Source of the DNA: JBEIFW01 sp044370695
GTDB taxonomy: Bacteria > Actinomycetota > Acidimicrobiia > Acidimicrobiales > Ilumatobacteraceae
DNA length: 21,049 nt
Direction of reading: 5' to 3'
Assembly: GCA_044370695.1 (NCBI GenBank)
Contig: JBILVB010000051.1
Location: 1-21,049 of the forward strand
The notes under the pieces are model-generated. The model made no database searches and had not been told where the DNA came from. It saw only the letters and a program-made list of their open reading frames with translations. Positions within the stretch are counted from its first letter, which is position 1; each line of letters starts with the position of its first letter. Of the stretch, positions 1 through 7,983 are shown piece after piece. The position numbers and the translations under genes were made by a program.

Positions 1-1
1 G

Positions 2-190
2 GGTGGTCCGGGCCGTGGTCCCGGCGGTCCTCGCCCCGGCGGCGGTCCCGGCGGTCCCCGCCCGGGCATGGGCGCGCGCCCCGGCGGTGGCTTCGGCGGT
101 CCGCGCCCCGGAGGGTTCGGTGGCGGCCCGGGTGGTCCGCGCCCCGGTGGCCCCGGCGGCGGTCCCGGCGGCCCCGGCGGACGCCCGAAC
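2..190 (+). repeat. Degenerate Gly/Pro/Arg coding repeat in infB
   Basis: Imperfect tandem units reading GGPRPGG, GGPGG and GGFGG in the infB frame, built from ggcggtccc / ggtccgcgccccggc-like DNA. It encodes a disordered, basic N-terminal extension of IF-2. Similar G/P/R-rich tracts are known in actinobacterial IF-2. Because it is near-repetitive and about 85-90% GC, it is also a likely place for slippage or assembly length errors. Confidence 0.85.
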
Positions 191-2074
191 TCGCAGCGAC
201 GGGCGCCTCGGCGCCCCGGCCGCCGGCGTCGGAACCAGGAGGAGATGACGCCGCAGATGCTGACGTCGTACTCGGCCCGGGATCTCCCGGTCCCCGAGGG
301 GACGATCATCGTCGAGCGGGGGGCGACGGCGCAGGAGTTGGCGCCCAAGCTCAACCGGCAGTCGGCCGACGTCATCCGGTTCCTGTTCAGCCAGGGCGAG
401 ATGGTCACCGCGACGCAGTCGCTCACCGACGAGCAGATCGAGCTCTACGCGATCGAGCTCGGCGCCGACGTGCTCCTCGTCGATCCGGGTCAGCAGCAGG
501 AGATGGAGCTGCAGGCCCTCTTCGACGACGAGGACGACGACGACCCCGAGCACCAGTCGGGGCGGCCGCCGGTGATCACCGTGATGGGCCACGTCGACCA
601 CGGCAAGACGAGCCTGCTCGACCGGATCCGCTCGGCCAACGTGGTCGCCGGGGAGGCCGGTGGCATCACCCAGCACATCGGCGCCTACCAGGTGCTGCAC
701 GAGGGACGGCCGATCACCTTCATCGACACGCCCGGTCACCAGGCGTTCACGAAGATGCGCGCCCGAGGCGCCCAGGTCACCGACATCGTCGTGCTCGTCG
801 TCGCTGCCGACGACGGGGTGATGCCGCAGACGATCGAGGCGATCAACCACGCCAAGGCCGCCGAGGTGCCGATCGTGGTGGCGGTCAACAAGATCGACAA
901 GGCGAATGCGGACCCGCAGCGGGTGATGAGCCAGCTCGCCGAGCACGAACTCGTGCCCGAGAGCTGGGGTGGCGACACGATCATGGTCGAGATGTCCGCC
1001 CTGCAGAACCTCGGGATCGACGACCTGCTCGAGCAGCTGCTCGTCGTCTCCGAACTCGAGGAGCTCACCGCGAACCCGACCGGGCGAGCCAAAGGGATCG
1101 TGCTCGAGGCGAACCTCGACGTCGGCCGTGGTCCGGTGGCCACCGTGCTGATCGACAAGGGCACCTTGAAGATCGGCGACCCGATCGTGGCCGGCCAGGC
1201 CTGGGGTCGGGTGCGGGCCATGATCGACGACAAGGGCAAGCAGGTCCGTGAGGCCGGCCCGTCGTCGCCGGTGCAGGTGCTCGGCCTGTCCTCGGTGCCG
1301 GGTGCCGGCGACGAGTTCCGCGTGGCGCCCGACGAGCGCACCGCCAAGACCGTCGGTGAAGCCCGCGAGCAGACCAACCGGTTGAAGAACCAGCGCGGCG
1401 ATGCCCGGGTGCACAAGGGCGTGCGCCTCGAAGCGGTGTTCGACCAGCTGCAGAAGGGTGAGCTGGCCACGCTCAACCTCGTGCTCAAGGCCGACGTGCA
1501 GGGCTCGCTCGAAGCGCTCACCGAGGCGCTGCGCAAGCTCGAGCGCGACGACGTGAAGCTGGCGTTCGTCCACCGTGGCGTCGGCGGCATCACCGAGAAC
1601 GACGTGATGCTGGCCGCCACCACCAACGCCACGATCATCGGCTTCAACGTCCGGCCCGACCGCAAGAGCCGGGAGCTCGCCGAGGGCGAGGGCGTCGAGG
1701 TGCGCAGCTACGACGTGATCTACCAGATCCTCGACGACATCGCGAAGGCGATGGTGGGCATGCTCGCCCCCGAGTTCGAGGAGGTGGTCACCGGTGAGGC
1801 CGAGGTCCGCGAGATCTTCCGGGTGCCGCGCATCGGCGCCATCGCCGGGTGCTACGTCCGGCACGGTGCCATCACCCGTGGCTCCAAGGTGCGGTTCCTG
1901 CGGGAGGGCACGGTCATCTGGAAGGGCGCCATCGCGTCGTTGCGGCGCTTCAAAGACGACGTCCGCGAGGTCCGTGAGGGCTTCGAGTGCGGCATCGGCC
2001 TGACCGACTTCCAGGATCTGAAGCAGGGCGATCTCATCGAGACCTACGACGAGCGGGAGCTCGCCCGCACCTGA
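2..2074 (+). CDS. infB: Translation initiation factor IF-2, 5' end missing
   Basis: GTPase that brings initiator fMet-tRNA to the 30S subunit and promotes 70S assembly. The frame is open from base 2, so the gene begins upstream; 690 residues are visible. The first roughly 60 codons are a Gly/Pro/Arg repeat (units such as GGPRPGG), followed by an RRR-rich stretch and an IF2_N module (about nt 260-480). An acidic linker (DDEDDDD) then leads into the G domain: G1 GHVDHGKT at nt 587-610, G3 DTPGH at 725-739, G4 NKID at 887-898 and G5 SAL at 995-1003. Domain II, the IF-2 core and the fMet-tRNA-binding C2 domain follow to the end. The ATG at nt 68 lies inside the repeat and is probably not the true start. 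Its TGA overlaps the next ATG by one base. The nusA-infB-rbfA neighbourhood is standard. Identity is certain; only the N-terminus is unknown. Confidence 0.98.
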   Translation, partial: GGPGRGPGGPRPGGGPGGPRPGMGARPGGGFGGPRPGGFGGGPGGPRPGGPGGGPGGPGGRPNSQRRAPRRPGRRRRNQEEMTPQMLTSYSARDLPVPEGTIIVERGATAQELAPKLNRQSADVIRFLFSQGEMVTATQSLTDEQIELYAIELGADVLLVDPGQQQEMELQALFDDEDDDDPEHQSGRPPVITVMGHVDHGKTSLLDRIRSANVVAGEAGGITQHIGAYQVLHEGRPITFIDTPGHQAFTKMRARGAQVTDIVVLVVAADDGVMPQTIEAINHAKAAEVPIVVAVNKIDKANADPQRVMSQLAEHELVPESWGGDTIMVEMSALQNLGIDDLLEQLLVVSELEELTANPTGRAKGIVLEANLDVGRGPVATVLIDKGTLKIGDPIVAGQAWGRVRAMIDDKGKQVREAGPSSPVQVLGLSSVPGAGDEFRVAPDERTAKTVGEAREQTNRLKNQRGDARVHKGVRLEAVFDQLQKGELATLNLVLKADVQGSLEALTEALRKLERDDVKLAFVHRGVGGITENDVMLAATTNATIIGFNVRPDRKSRELAEGEGVEVRSYDVIYQILDDIAKAMVGMLAPEFEEVVTGEAEVREIFRVPRIGAIAGCYVRHGAITRGSKVRFLREGTVIWKGAIASLRRFKDDVREVREGFECGIGLTDFQDLKQGDLIETYDERELART

Positions 2075-2364
2075 TGCACGCCTGCGTGCTGCGGATGGAG
2101 ATCCTGGTCGGCCACAGCCGATCCCTGAAGGACAAGCGCCAGGTCGTACGGGCCCTGCTCGACGGCGCCCGCGCCCGGTTCGGCGTGGCGGCCGCCGAGG
2201 TCGACCACCAGGACACCTGGCAGCGTGCCGGGCTCGCGTTCGCCGCGGTGGGCGCCGGGGCCGGTCACGTCGACGACGTCCTCGACGCCGTCGATTCCTG
2301 GGTCTGGTCGCATCCCGAGATCGAGGTGACGATGCACGAGCGGGTGTGGTGGGAGGACCGGTAG
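2074..2364 (+). CDS. ylxP: DUF503 / YlxP family protein
   Basis: Small 96-residue protein of the DUF503 (YlxP-like) family, which commonly lies between infB and rbfA in Gram-positive genomes. Members have been linked to ribosome or RbfA function, but the biochemical role is not settled. Family features seen: an N-terminal strand MHACVLRMEI, the conserved SLKDKRQVVR segment at about residues 17-26, the FGVAAAEVDHQD strand, and a final helix and strand ending MHERVW. The ATG at 2074 overlaps the infB TGA (TGATG), which suggests translational coupling; no other start is needed. Its TAG stop is also the first half of a TAGCGT box in front of rbfA. Confidence 0.9.
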   Translation: MHACVLRMEILVGHSRSLKDKRQVVRALLDGARARFGVAAAEVDHQDTWQRAGLAFAAVGAGAGHVDDVLDAVDSWVWSHPEIEVTMHERVWWEDR

Positions 2365-2367
2365 CGT
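2362..2367 (+). promoter_or_regulatory. Candidate -10 box (TAGCGT) for a leaderless rbfA mRNA
   Basis: TAGCGT fits the actinobacterial TANNNT -10 consensus and ends 9 nt before the rbfA ATG, so transcription would begin at or near the start codon. The TAG is also the ylxP stop codon. The identical hexamer sits 6-7 nt before three other starts in this window. No convincing -35 is visible. The gene could also simply be read from the upstream operon promoter. Confidence 0.45.
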
Positions 2368-2376
2368 CTCGGGTCC

Positions 2377-2805
2377 ATGTCCCGCCCCCGCCGCCCCCGC
2401 CGGCCTGCGTCGCCGATGCAGGTCCCGCGCACCGCTCGGCTCAACGAGCTCGTACGCGAGATCCTCGGCGAGCAACTCGAGCGCATCGGCGACGAGCGGC
2501 TCGAGATGGTGTCGATCACGGCCGTCGACGTCGACGCCGACCTGAACCGGGGGATCGTCTACTTCGATTCGCTCGCCGGTGCCGAGGGTGACGACGAGGT
2601 GCTCGAGGCCTTCGCCGAGCTGCGCGTGCGCCTCCAGGGGGCCCTCGGCCGGCAGATGCGGGCCCGCAAGACCCCGATCCTCGACTTCCGGCCCGACGAG
2701 GTGTTGCGCTCGGCCGAGCGGATCGACGACCTGCTCCGTTCGTTGCCCCCGGTGCGCGACCACGACGGGCAGCCCGAGCAGGACGGCGACCCTGGCCCGG
2801 CGTAA
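2377..2805 (+). CDS. rbfA: Ribosome-binding factor A
   Basis: Small KH-fold protein that binds free 30S subunits and is needed for maturation of the 16S rRNA 5' end. The 142-residue product has the expected core from PRTARLNELVREIL (about residues 17-30), the strand VSITAVDVDADL, a second helix rich in Ala/Leu/Arg, and the family's signature near the end of the KH fold, here RKTPILDFRPD (about 97-107; usually R-x-x-P-x-L-x-F). The first 13 residues are basic (RPRRPRRP) and lie outside the domain, so the ATG at 2416 (MQVPRTARL) is a possible alternative start. The 2377 ATG is preferred because it follows a -10-like box at leaderless spacing. The C-terminus is an acidic Pro/Gly tail. Very secure from sequence and position. 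Confidence 0.95.
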   Translation: MSRPRRPRRPASPMQVPRTARLNELVREILGEQLERIGDERLEMVSITAVDVDADLNRGIVYFDSLAGAEGDDEVLEAFAELRVRLQGALGRQMRARKTPILDFRPDEVLRSAERIDDLLRSLPPVRDHDGQPEQDGDPGPA

Positions 2806-2815
2806 GCCCCCTGCG

Positions 2816-3661
2816 GTGCATGGGTTGTGCGTCGTCGACAAGCCCGCCGGCATGACCAGCCACGACGTGGTCGCCGTGGTGCGCCGGGCCCTGGGCGAGC
2901 GGCGCGTCGGTCACGCCGGCACCCTCGACCCGGACGCCACCGGCGTGCTGCTCGTGGGGGTGGGCTCGGTCACCCGGGTGTTGCGGTTCGTGCAGGAGCT
3001 GCCGAAGACCTACACCGGTGCGGTCGTGCTCGGGATCGAGACCAGCACCCTCGACGCCGCCGGCGAGGTGACGGCCCGGCACGACCTGTCGGGCGTCGGC
3101 GTCGAGGACGCCCGCCGCGTGGTCGCCGAGCACCTCACCGGCCCGATCCTGCAGGTCCCGCCGATGGTGTCGGCGCTCAAGGTCGGGGGCCGGCGCCTCC
3201 ACGAGCTCGCCCGGGAGGGCATCGAGGTCGAGCGGGCCCCGCGACCCGTCACGGTCCACCGCTTCGACGTCGAGACCGGGCCCGAGCCGGGTGTGCTGGC
3301 GATCGAGGTGGTGTGCTCCTCGGGCACCTACGTGCGCTCGCTCGCCGCCGACCTCGGTCGGTTGCTCGGCGGCGGTGCACATCTGCGCGACCTGCGGCGC
3401 ACGGCGATCGGCAGCTTCACCGTGACCGAGGCCCGGCCGCTCGACGACCTCGTCCTGCTCCCGCCGGCCGAGGCGGTGCGGGACCTACCCGCGACCGTCG
3501 TCGACGACCGCGGGGCGCTCGACGTGGCGCACGGCCGGCCGCTGCCCCGGCCGGGCGGCGACGGTCCGTGGGCGGTGCTCGGACCCGACGGTGCGCTGCT
3601 GGCGGTGTACGAGGCGGCCGGCGACCGGGCGAAACCGGCCGTGGTGCTCGCCGCCGGGTAA
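2816..3661 (+). CDS. truB: tRNA pseudouridine(55) synthase TruB
   Basis: Isomerises U55 of the T-arm of tRNAs to pseudouridine. The catalytic motif GHAGTLDPDATG is intact, with the nucleophilic Asp at residue 38 from the start used here. VVDKPAGMTSHDVV at the N-terminus, the PPMVSALKVGGRRLHELAR block and YVRSLAADLG are all typical TruB, and a PUA-like C-terminal segment closes the protein. At 281 residues it is slightly short for the family. The start is uncertain. GTG 2816 gives MHGLCVVDKPAG and lies 10 nt after the rbfA stop. A CTG at 2792 would add ARRKPPAV, overlap rbfA by 14 nt and have an AGGA about 9 nt before it. No clear Shine-Dalgarno precedes GTG 2816. Likely coupled to rbfA. Confidence 0.95.
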   Translation: MHGLCVVDKPAGMTSHDVVAVVRRALGERRVGHAGTLDPDATGVLLVGVGSVTRVLRFVQELPKTYTGAVVLGIETSTLDAAGEVTARHDLSGVGVEDARRVVAEHLTGPILQVPPMVSALKVGGRRLHELAREGIEVERAPRPVTVHRFDVETGPEPGVLAIEVVCSSGTYVRSLAADLGRLLGGGAHLRDLRRTAIGSFTVTEARPLDDLVLLPPAEAVRDLPATVVDDRGALDVAHGRPLPRPGGDGPWAVLGPDGALLAVYEAAGDRAKPAVVLAAG

Positions 3662-3664
3662 CTT
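3659..3664 (+). promoter_or_regulatory. Candidate -10 box (TAACTT) before ribF
   Basis: TAACTT matches TANNNT and ends 8 nt before the ribF GTG at 3673. The TAA is also the truB stop codon. With a short gap this arrangement can arise by chance, and the last three bases differ from the TAGCGT/TACCGT boxes seen elsewhere, so support is weaker. Confidence 0.3.
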
Positions 3665-3672
3665 CGCCGCCC

Positions 3673-4617
3673 GTGCTGGTCCTTAGCGACACCGACCCGG
3701 CCGATCCCCCCGCCGCCGGTTCGGTCGTCACCATCGGCGCCTACGACGGCATCCACCTCGGTCACCGTGCGGTGATCGACCGGGTGCGGGTCTTGGCCGG
3801 CGAGCGGGGGCTCACCTCGGCGGTGGTCACCTTCGACCGTCACCCGGCGTCGGTGGTCCGTCCGGCGTCGGCGCCCCGGCTGCTCACCGATCCCGAACAG
3901 AAGCTCGAGTTGCTGGCCGCGACCGGGGTGGACCGCACCCTGCTGGTGCGCTTCGACGAGCGGCGGGCGTCGGAGACCCCGGAGGACTTCGTCGCCGGGG
4001 TGCTCGTCGAGCGGTTGGCCACCAAGCTCGTCGTGGTCGGCGAGGACTTCCACTTCGGTAGTCAGCGCCGCGGCAACGTGGCGCTGCTGCGCGAGCTCGG
4101 CCCCCGTCACGGGTTCGAGGTCGCACCGGTCGAGCTGCTCGCTCGGGTCGACGGCGTCGACGAGCCGGTGTCGTCGACGGCCATCCGCCGGGCGCTCGCC
4201 GGCGGCGAGGTGGACGTGGCCGCCCGGTTGCTCGGCCGCCCGTTCGAGGTGCGCGGCACCGTGGTCACCGGCGATCAACGCGGGCGCACGCTCGGCTTCC
4301 CGACGGCCAACGTCGAGATCCCGAACCAGATCTGCCTGCCCGCCGACGGGGTGTACGCCGGCTGGTACGAACGCCCGGACGGCTCGGTGCACCCCTGCGC
4401 AGTGAACCTGGGGCGCCGCCCGACGTTCTACGCCCATGCCGATCACTCGCTGCTCGAGGCCCATCTCCTCGACGCCGACGTCGACCTCTACGGGGAGTCG
4501 GCCAAGGTCCGGTTCGTCGCATTCCTGCGCAGCGAGCGCAAGTTCGCCGGGATCGAGGCGCTGGTGCAGCAGTTGCGCAGCGACATCGGCGCGACGCGAC
4601 GCGCGCTCGGGGTCTGA
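3673..4617 (+). CDS. ribF: Bifunctional riboflavin kinase / FAD synthetase
   Basis: Phosphorylates riboflavin to FMN and adenylylates FMN to FAD. The N-terminal nucleotidyltransferase half shows GAYDGIHLGH at residues 22-31 (the HxGH site; the family usually has GxFDGxHxGH, so Tyr replaces Phe), VVGEDFHFG at 121-129 and SSTAIR at 167-172. The C-terminal riboflavin-kinase half shows GRTLGFPTAN at 204-213, NLGRRPTF at 245-252 and the catalytic-type Glu at 262 in LLEAHLL, then DLYG. The 314-residue length is normal. The GTG start lies 11 nt after the truB stop; upstream in-frame codons lead to GTA, which cannot start. No FMN riboswitch is visible upstream. Last gene of the infB block. Confidence 0.95.
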   Translation: MLVLSDTDPADPPAAGSVVTIGAYDGIHLGHRAVIDRVRVLAGERGLTSAVVTFDRHPASVVRPASAPRLLTDPEQKLELLAATGVDRTLLVRFDERRASETPEDFVAGVLVERLATKLVVVGEDFHFGSQRRGNVALLRELGPRHGFEVAPVELLARVDGVDEPVSSTAIRRALAGGEVDVAARLLGRPFEVRGTVVTGDQRGRTLGFPTANVEIPNQICLPADGVYAGWYERPDGSVHPCAVNLGRRPTFYAHADHSLLEAHLLDADVDLYGESAKVRFVAFLRSERKFAGIEALVQQLRSDIGATRRALGV

Positions 4618-4634
4618 GCATCGGGTCGGCGCGG

Positions 4635-4640
4635 TAGCGT
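4635..4640 (+). promoter_or_regulatory. Candidate -10 box (TAGCGT) for the M20 peptidase gene
   Basis: TAGCGT ends 6 nt before the ATG at 4647, inside the 29-nt gap after ribF. There is no Shine-Dalgarno between box and start, consistent with a leaderless transcript. The hexamer is the same as those before rbfA, the TIGR03085 gene and the membrane-protein gene. Confidence 0.55.
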
Positions 4641-4646
4641 CGCCAC

Positions 4647-5993
4647 ATGGGTGAGCGGGACGCCGCGTCGGCCGAGGGCGAGTGCGTCGAACTGCTCTCG
4701 CAGCTGATCCGTAACGCGTGCGTGAACGACGGCACGGTCGCCTCGGGCTTCGAGCGACGATCGGCCGACGTGCTCACCGGGGTGCTCGAGGGTGCAGGCC
4801 TCGACCTGCAGCGCTTCGAGCCGGCGCCGGGGCGCACCTCGCTCGTCGCCCGGGTGCCGGGTCGGGTGGCCGGGGCGCCGTCGCTGGCGCTGGTCGGCCA
4901 CACCGACGTCGTTCCGGTTTCGGTCGACGGCTGGCGGGAGGACCCCTTCGGCGGCGAGGTGATCGACGGGGAGCTGTGGGGCCGGGGTGCGGTCGACATG
5001 CTCAACCAGACGACGACCATGACCGTCGCCGTGCGCCGGCTGCTCGCGAGCGGCTGGCGCCCCCGGGGCGATCTCGTGCTGGCACTCGTCGCCGACGAAG
5101 AGGCCGGATCGGTGCACGGTGTCGAATGGCTCCTCGAACACCAGCGTGAGCACCTGTGGGCCGACAACGTCCTCACGGAGGTCGGTGGCCCGGTGCGGCG
5201 CCACGGCGATGCCGTCCACGTCGACGCTCACGTCGGGGAGAAGGGCGGTGCCGGGTTCGCCGTGCACGTGCACGGCACGCCCGGGCACGGCTCGATGCCG
5301 TTCGGGGCCGACAATGCGCTCGTGCGCGCCGCCGCGGTCGTGCAGCACCTCGCCGCGCTCCCGCCGTACCGCGATCTGGGCGGGCTGTGGCCGTCCTGGG
5401 TGGCGGCGCAGGGGTTCGACCCGGCGCTGTCGGCGGCGCTGGTCGATCCCGACCGGGTGGACGTCGCGCTGGCGTCGCTCCCGCCCGACACCGCCCGGCG
5501 CGCGCACGCCTGCTGCCATGCCACCCTGTCCCCCAACGTGATCCGCGGTGGGGGCAAGCGCAACGTCGTGCCCGACCACGTCGTGGTCGAGGTCGACATG
5601 CGGCTGCTCCCGGGCGACGACCCCGAGGCAGCGCTCCAGCGGGTGGAGGACTGGCTGGCGCCGTTCGGCCCCCAGGTGGTGCTCGAGCGCCAACGGCGCG
5701 GCGAGGGCACGGTGTCGCCCACCGACACCGAACTGTGGCGGGTGCTCGGCGCGGCAGCCGCAGCGGTCCATCCCGGAGCGACGCTGCTCCCGGCCCTGTT
5801 CGTCGCCGCGACCGACGCCCGCTTCTACCGCCGGCAAGGCGCGGTCGCCTACGGCTTCAACGTGTTGTCGGACGCCATCACCCCGGAGCGGTACTGGTCG
5901 ATGTTCCACGGCAACGACGAGCGCATCGACGTCGAGAGCCTGCGGCTGTCGGTGCAGGCTTGGGAGTCGGTGTTGCGCGGCTTCCTGTCCTGA
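4647..5993 (+). CDS. M20 family metallopeptidase (ArgE/DapE-type amidohydrolase)
   Basis: Zinc-dependent exopeptidase or deacylase of the M20 family, probably cytoplasmic since no signal peptide is seen. The 448-residue product has the two-zinc site: His85 and Asp87 in GHTDVVP, bridging Asp117 in GRGAVDM, the catalytic Glu151 and ligand Glu152 in ADEEAGS, Glu178 in TEVGG and a C-terminal His421 in MFHGND. A dimerisation-type insert lies between about 185 and 330 (GTPGHGSMPFG is its typical opening). DapE and acetylornithine deacetylase belong to the same group, but the sequence does not settle the substrate; dapB nearby makes succinyl-diaminopimelate desuccinylase possible, not proven. It follows ribF by 29 nt with its own -10-like box, and ends 16 nt before the convergent lipoprotein gene. 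Confidence 0.9.
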   Translation: MGERDAASAEGECVELLSQLIRNACVNDGTVASGFERRSADVLTGVLEGAGLDLQRFEPAPGRTSLVARVPGRVAGAPSLALVGHTDVVPVSVDGWREDPFGGEVIDGELWGRGAVDMLNQTTTMTVAVRRLLASGWRPRGDLVLALVADEEAGSVHGVEWLLEHQREHLWADNVLTEVGGPVRRHGDAVHVDAHVGEKGGAGFAVHVHGTPGHGSMPFGADNALVRAAAVVQHLAALPPYRDLGGLWPSWVAAQGFDPALSAALVDPDRVDVALASLPPDTARRAHACCHATLSPNVIRGGGKRNVVPDHVVVEVDMRLLPGDDPEAALQRVEDWLAPFGPQVVLERQRRGEGTVSPTDTELWRVLGAAAAAVHPGATLLPALFVAATDARFYRRQGAVAYGFNVLSDAITPERYWSMFHGNDERIDVESLRLSVQAWESVLRGFLS

Positions 5994-6009
5994 CCGCCCG
6001 CCCGGTGCG

Positions 6010-7188
6010 CTACGCCGCCGGCCAGATCAGGGTGCCGTCGGCGGCGAACACGCCCCGGCCCAGGGCTTCGTCGAACGTGCCGTCGGTCTTGGGCCGGGTG
6101 CCGAACACGCCGGCCGCGAGGTACACGTCGACCTGCTTGACCAGATCGGTCCCGTCGACCACCCCGACCCCCTGACCCTTGGGTGTCGAGTCGGCCACGA
6201 TCTTGGACTCGACCTTCCAGCGGTACCGCTCACCGGCGTCGGACAGGAAGTTCTTGTTCCCGCCGGCCGTGATCAGCTTGAAGCTGATCGTGACCGCCTC
6301 GTCGGGGTTGGCGATGGCGTCGGCGATGCCCTTGCGGGTGGCCCGCACGAAGTCCTGTGCGGCCGTCGGGTGCTCGGTGAGGAACTTGCGGTTCGTGTAG
6401 ATCACCCCGAACGAGGCCGGGATGCCCTCCTTGGCCGGGTCGAACACGCCGTAGGTGACGCCGGCGGCGTCGAGCTGACCCGGCTCGTTGGACTTGTAGA
6501 CCGGTAGCGCGTCGATCGGCAGCTTCCAGTGCGCCTTGGGGTCGAAGCCGTCGAGGATCACCTCCTTGGTGTCCGCCTTGTGCTTCACCCCGGCCTTGGC
6601 GAGCATCGCCACCTGTGACGGCGGGAGCGCTCCTTTCACCCCGATCGTCTTGCCCTTCAGGTCGGCCAGGCTCTTGATCCCGTTCTCCGGCTTGTACAGC
6701 AGGGCGTCGACGCCGACCTTGCCGTCGTGCACCACGGCGACGAGATCGGCACCGTCCTTGTTGAACGTGAGCATCTCGACGTACGAGCCGGCCGAGGCGA
6801 ACTGTGCCTGGTTCGCGGCCACGAGCGGGTAGTTGGCCGTCGAGAACGAGGAACGGATCTCGACGTCGAGGCACATCGTCGTGAAATACCCCTTCTCCTT
6901 GGCGACGACCGCGTCGACGATCCCGGCGGCGGCGGCGAAGTCGAAGCCCGACAGGTAGGTGATCTTGCCGGCCTTGCGGTTCGCGGCGCAGCGCTCGGGC
7001 GAGATCCCCGACGTGCTCACCCCGGCCGTCGCCGCCGTCGTGGCCGGCGTCGCCGCACCGCTCGTGGCGCTGGTCGGGGTGCTCGTGGTCGCCGCCGTCG
7101 TGCTGTCGTCGCCGCAGGCGGCAAGGAGCGCCCCGGGCATCGCCACGAGCGCAGCGCCGAGGGCGGCGTGCCGAAGGGGTCGGTTCAT
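6010..7188 (-). CDS. ABC transporter substrate-binding lipoprotein, NMT1/THI5-like
   Basis: Extracytoplasmic binding protein of a nitrate/sulfonate/thiamine-precursor-type importer. The 392-residue protein starts with a lipoprotein signal: basic MNRPLRH, a hydrophobic core and lipobox LLAAC with the lipidated Cys at residue 25. An Ala/Thr/Ser spacer runs to about residue 60. The NMT1-type core follows: ITYLSGFDF at 76-84, KEKGYF at 97-102, LDVEI at 107-111 and LADLKGKTIGVKG at 174-186. It is the last gene of the ATPase-permease-SBP operon, 9 nt after the permease stop. Members of this fold bind thiamine pyrimidine precursors, alkylsulfonates, nitrate or other small ligands; no TPP riboswitch or metabolic neighbour identifies the ligand here. 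Confidence 0.9.
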   Translation of the reverse strand: MNRPLRHAALGAALVAMPGALLAACGDDSTTAATTSTPTSATSGAATPATTAATAGVSTSGISPERCAANRKAGKITYLSGFDFAAAAGIVDAVVAKEKGYFTTMCLDVEIRSSFSTANYPLVAANQAQFASAGSYVEMLTFNKDGADLVAVVHDGKVGVDALLYKPENGIKSLADLKGKTIGVKGALPPSQVAMLAKAGVKHKADTKEVILDGFDPKAHWKLPIDALPVYKSNEPGQLDAAGVTYGVFDPAKEGIPASFGVIYTNRKFLTEHPTAAQDFVRATRKGIADAIANPDEAVTISFKLITAGGNKNFLSDAGERYRWKVESKIVADSTPKGQGVGVVDGTDLVKQVDVYLAAGVFGTRPKTDGTFDEALGRGVFAADGTLIWPAA

Positions 7189-7194
7189 GACCTG

Positions 7195-7200
7195 AACCTA
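7195..7200 (-). promoter_or_regulatory. Candidate -10 box (TAGGTT) before the lipoprotein gene
   Basis: On the minus strand TAGGTT ends 6 nt before the lipoprotein ATG, and its TAG is the permease stop codon. The 6-nt spacer (CAGGTC) also resembles a weak Shine-Dalgarno, so ordinary operon translation is an equal explanation. A separate promoter would allow binding protein to be made in excess over the membrane components. Confidence 0.3.
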
Positions 7201-7983
7201 CCGATCGGGTTCCGGTCGACCCAATCCACTCACCCGCTCGGCGAGGCCGACGAGGCCGAGCCCGGCCAGGCCGAGCGCTCCCATCGTGAACGTCGCCCCC
7301 CACACCTGCGGCGCAGCGTTGAAGTTGATCCCCTGTTTGATCGCCCACCCGAGGCCTTCGTCCACGAGCGCGAACCATTCGCCGAGCGCCGCGCCGATGA
7401 GCGACAGCCCGACGGCGGTGCGAGCCGCCGCGAAGAGGTACGGCACCGCGTGGGGGACCCGCAACCGCCACAGCACCTCCCACCAGCGGGCGTCCACGCT
7501 GCGCAGCAGTTCGAGGGTGTCGGGGTCGACGGAGCGGAGACCGCTCGCTGCGCCGAACAGGAACGGCACGAAGCACACGAGCGCCGTGATCACCACGATC
7601 GGACCGAGCCCCGGGCCGAGCCAGAGCACGATCGCCGGGGCGTACCCGATGATCGGGGTGACCTGGACGAGGGTGGCCACCGGTGCCACGGCACGGTCGA
7701 CGACCCGCAGGTGCGCCATCGGCACGGCGATCACCGCACCCGCCACCGCCCCCACGGTGAGCCCGATCGCGGCCTCCCGAGCGGTGGCCCACCCGTTGCG
7801 CAGGAAGAACCCGGGGTTGGCGACCATGTCCGACACGATCCGCGACGGCCGGGGCAGTGCGAACGCCTTGATGTCGAACGCCACGACGGCGAGTTCCCAC
7901 AGGCCGAGGAACGTGACGACGCCGGCGAGCGGCGCCAGCACGCGCCCGGCCCCGCCCAGGGCCCGGCCCAGCGCGCGGCTCAC
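7198..7983 (-). CDS. ABC transporter permease, SsuC/TauC/ThiX type
   Basis: Inner-membrane subunit of the importer. The 261-residue protein has hydrophobic segments at about residues 17-36, 72-92, 99-122, 125-146, 182-200 and 226-246, and the EAA loop that docks on the ATPase, here DPDTLELLRSVDARWWEVLW (153-172) with the following RLRVPHAVPYLFAAARTA. The region matches the BPD_transp_1 family found with NMT1/SsuA-type binding proteins. The start is GTG 7983, whose GTGA overlaps the ATPase stop by 4 nt. The open frame continues far upstream, but that extension is Arg/Pro-rich shadow sequence across the ATPase gene. Substrate unknown. Confidence 0.9.
   Translation of the reverse strand: MSRALGRALGGAGRVLAPLAGVVTFLGLWELAVVAFDIKAFALPRPSRIVSDMVANPGFFLRNGWATAREAAIGLTVGAVAGAVIAVPMAHLRVVDRAVAPVATLVQVTPIIGYAPAIVLWLGPGLGPIVVITALVCFVPFLFGAASGLRSVDPDTLELLRSVDARWWEVLWRLRVPHAVPYLFAAARTAVGLSLIGAALGEWFALVDEGLGWAIKQGINFNAAPQVWGATFTMGALGLAGLGLVGLAERVSGLGRPEPDR

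Noticed and set aside
3662..3672. FMN riboswitch before ribF
   Set aside because: Only 11 nt separate truB from ribF, too short for the aptamer.
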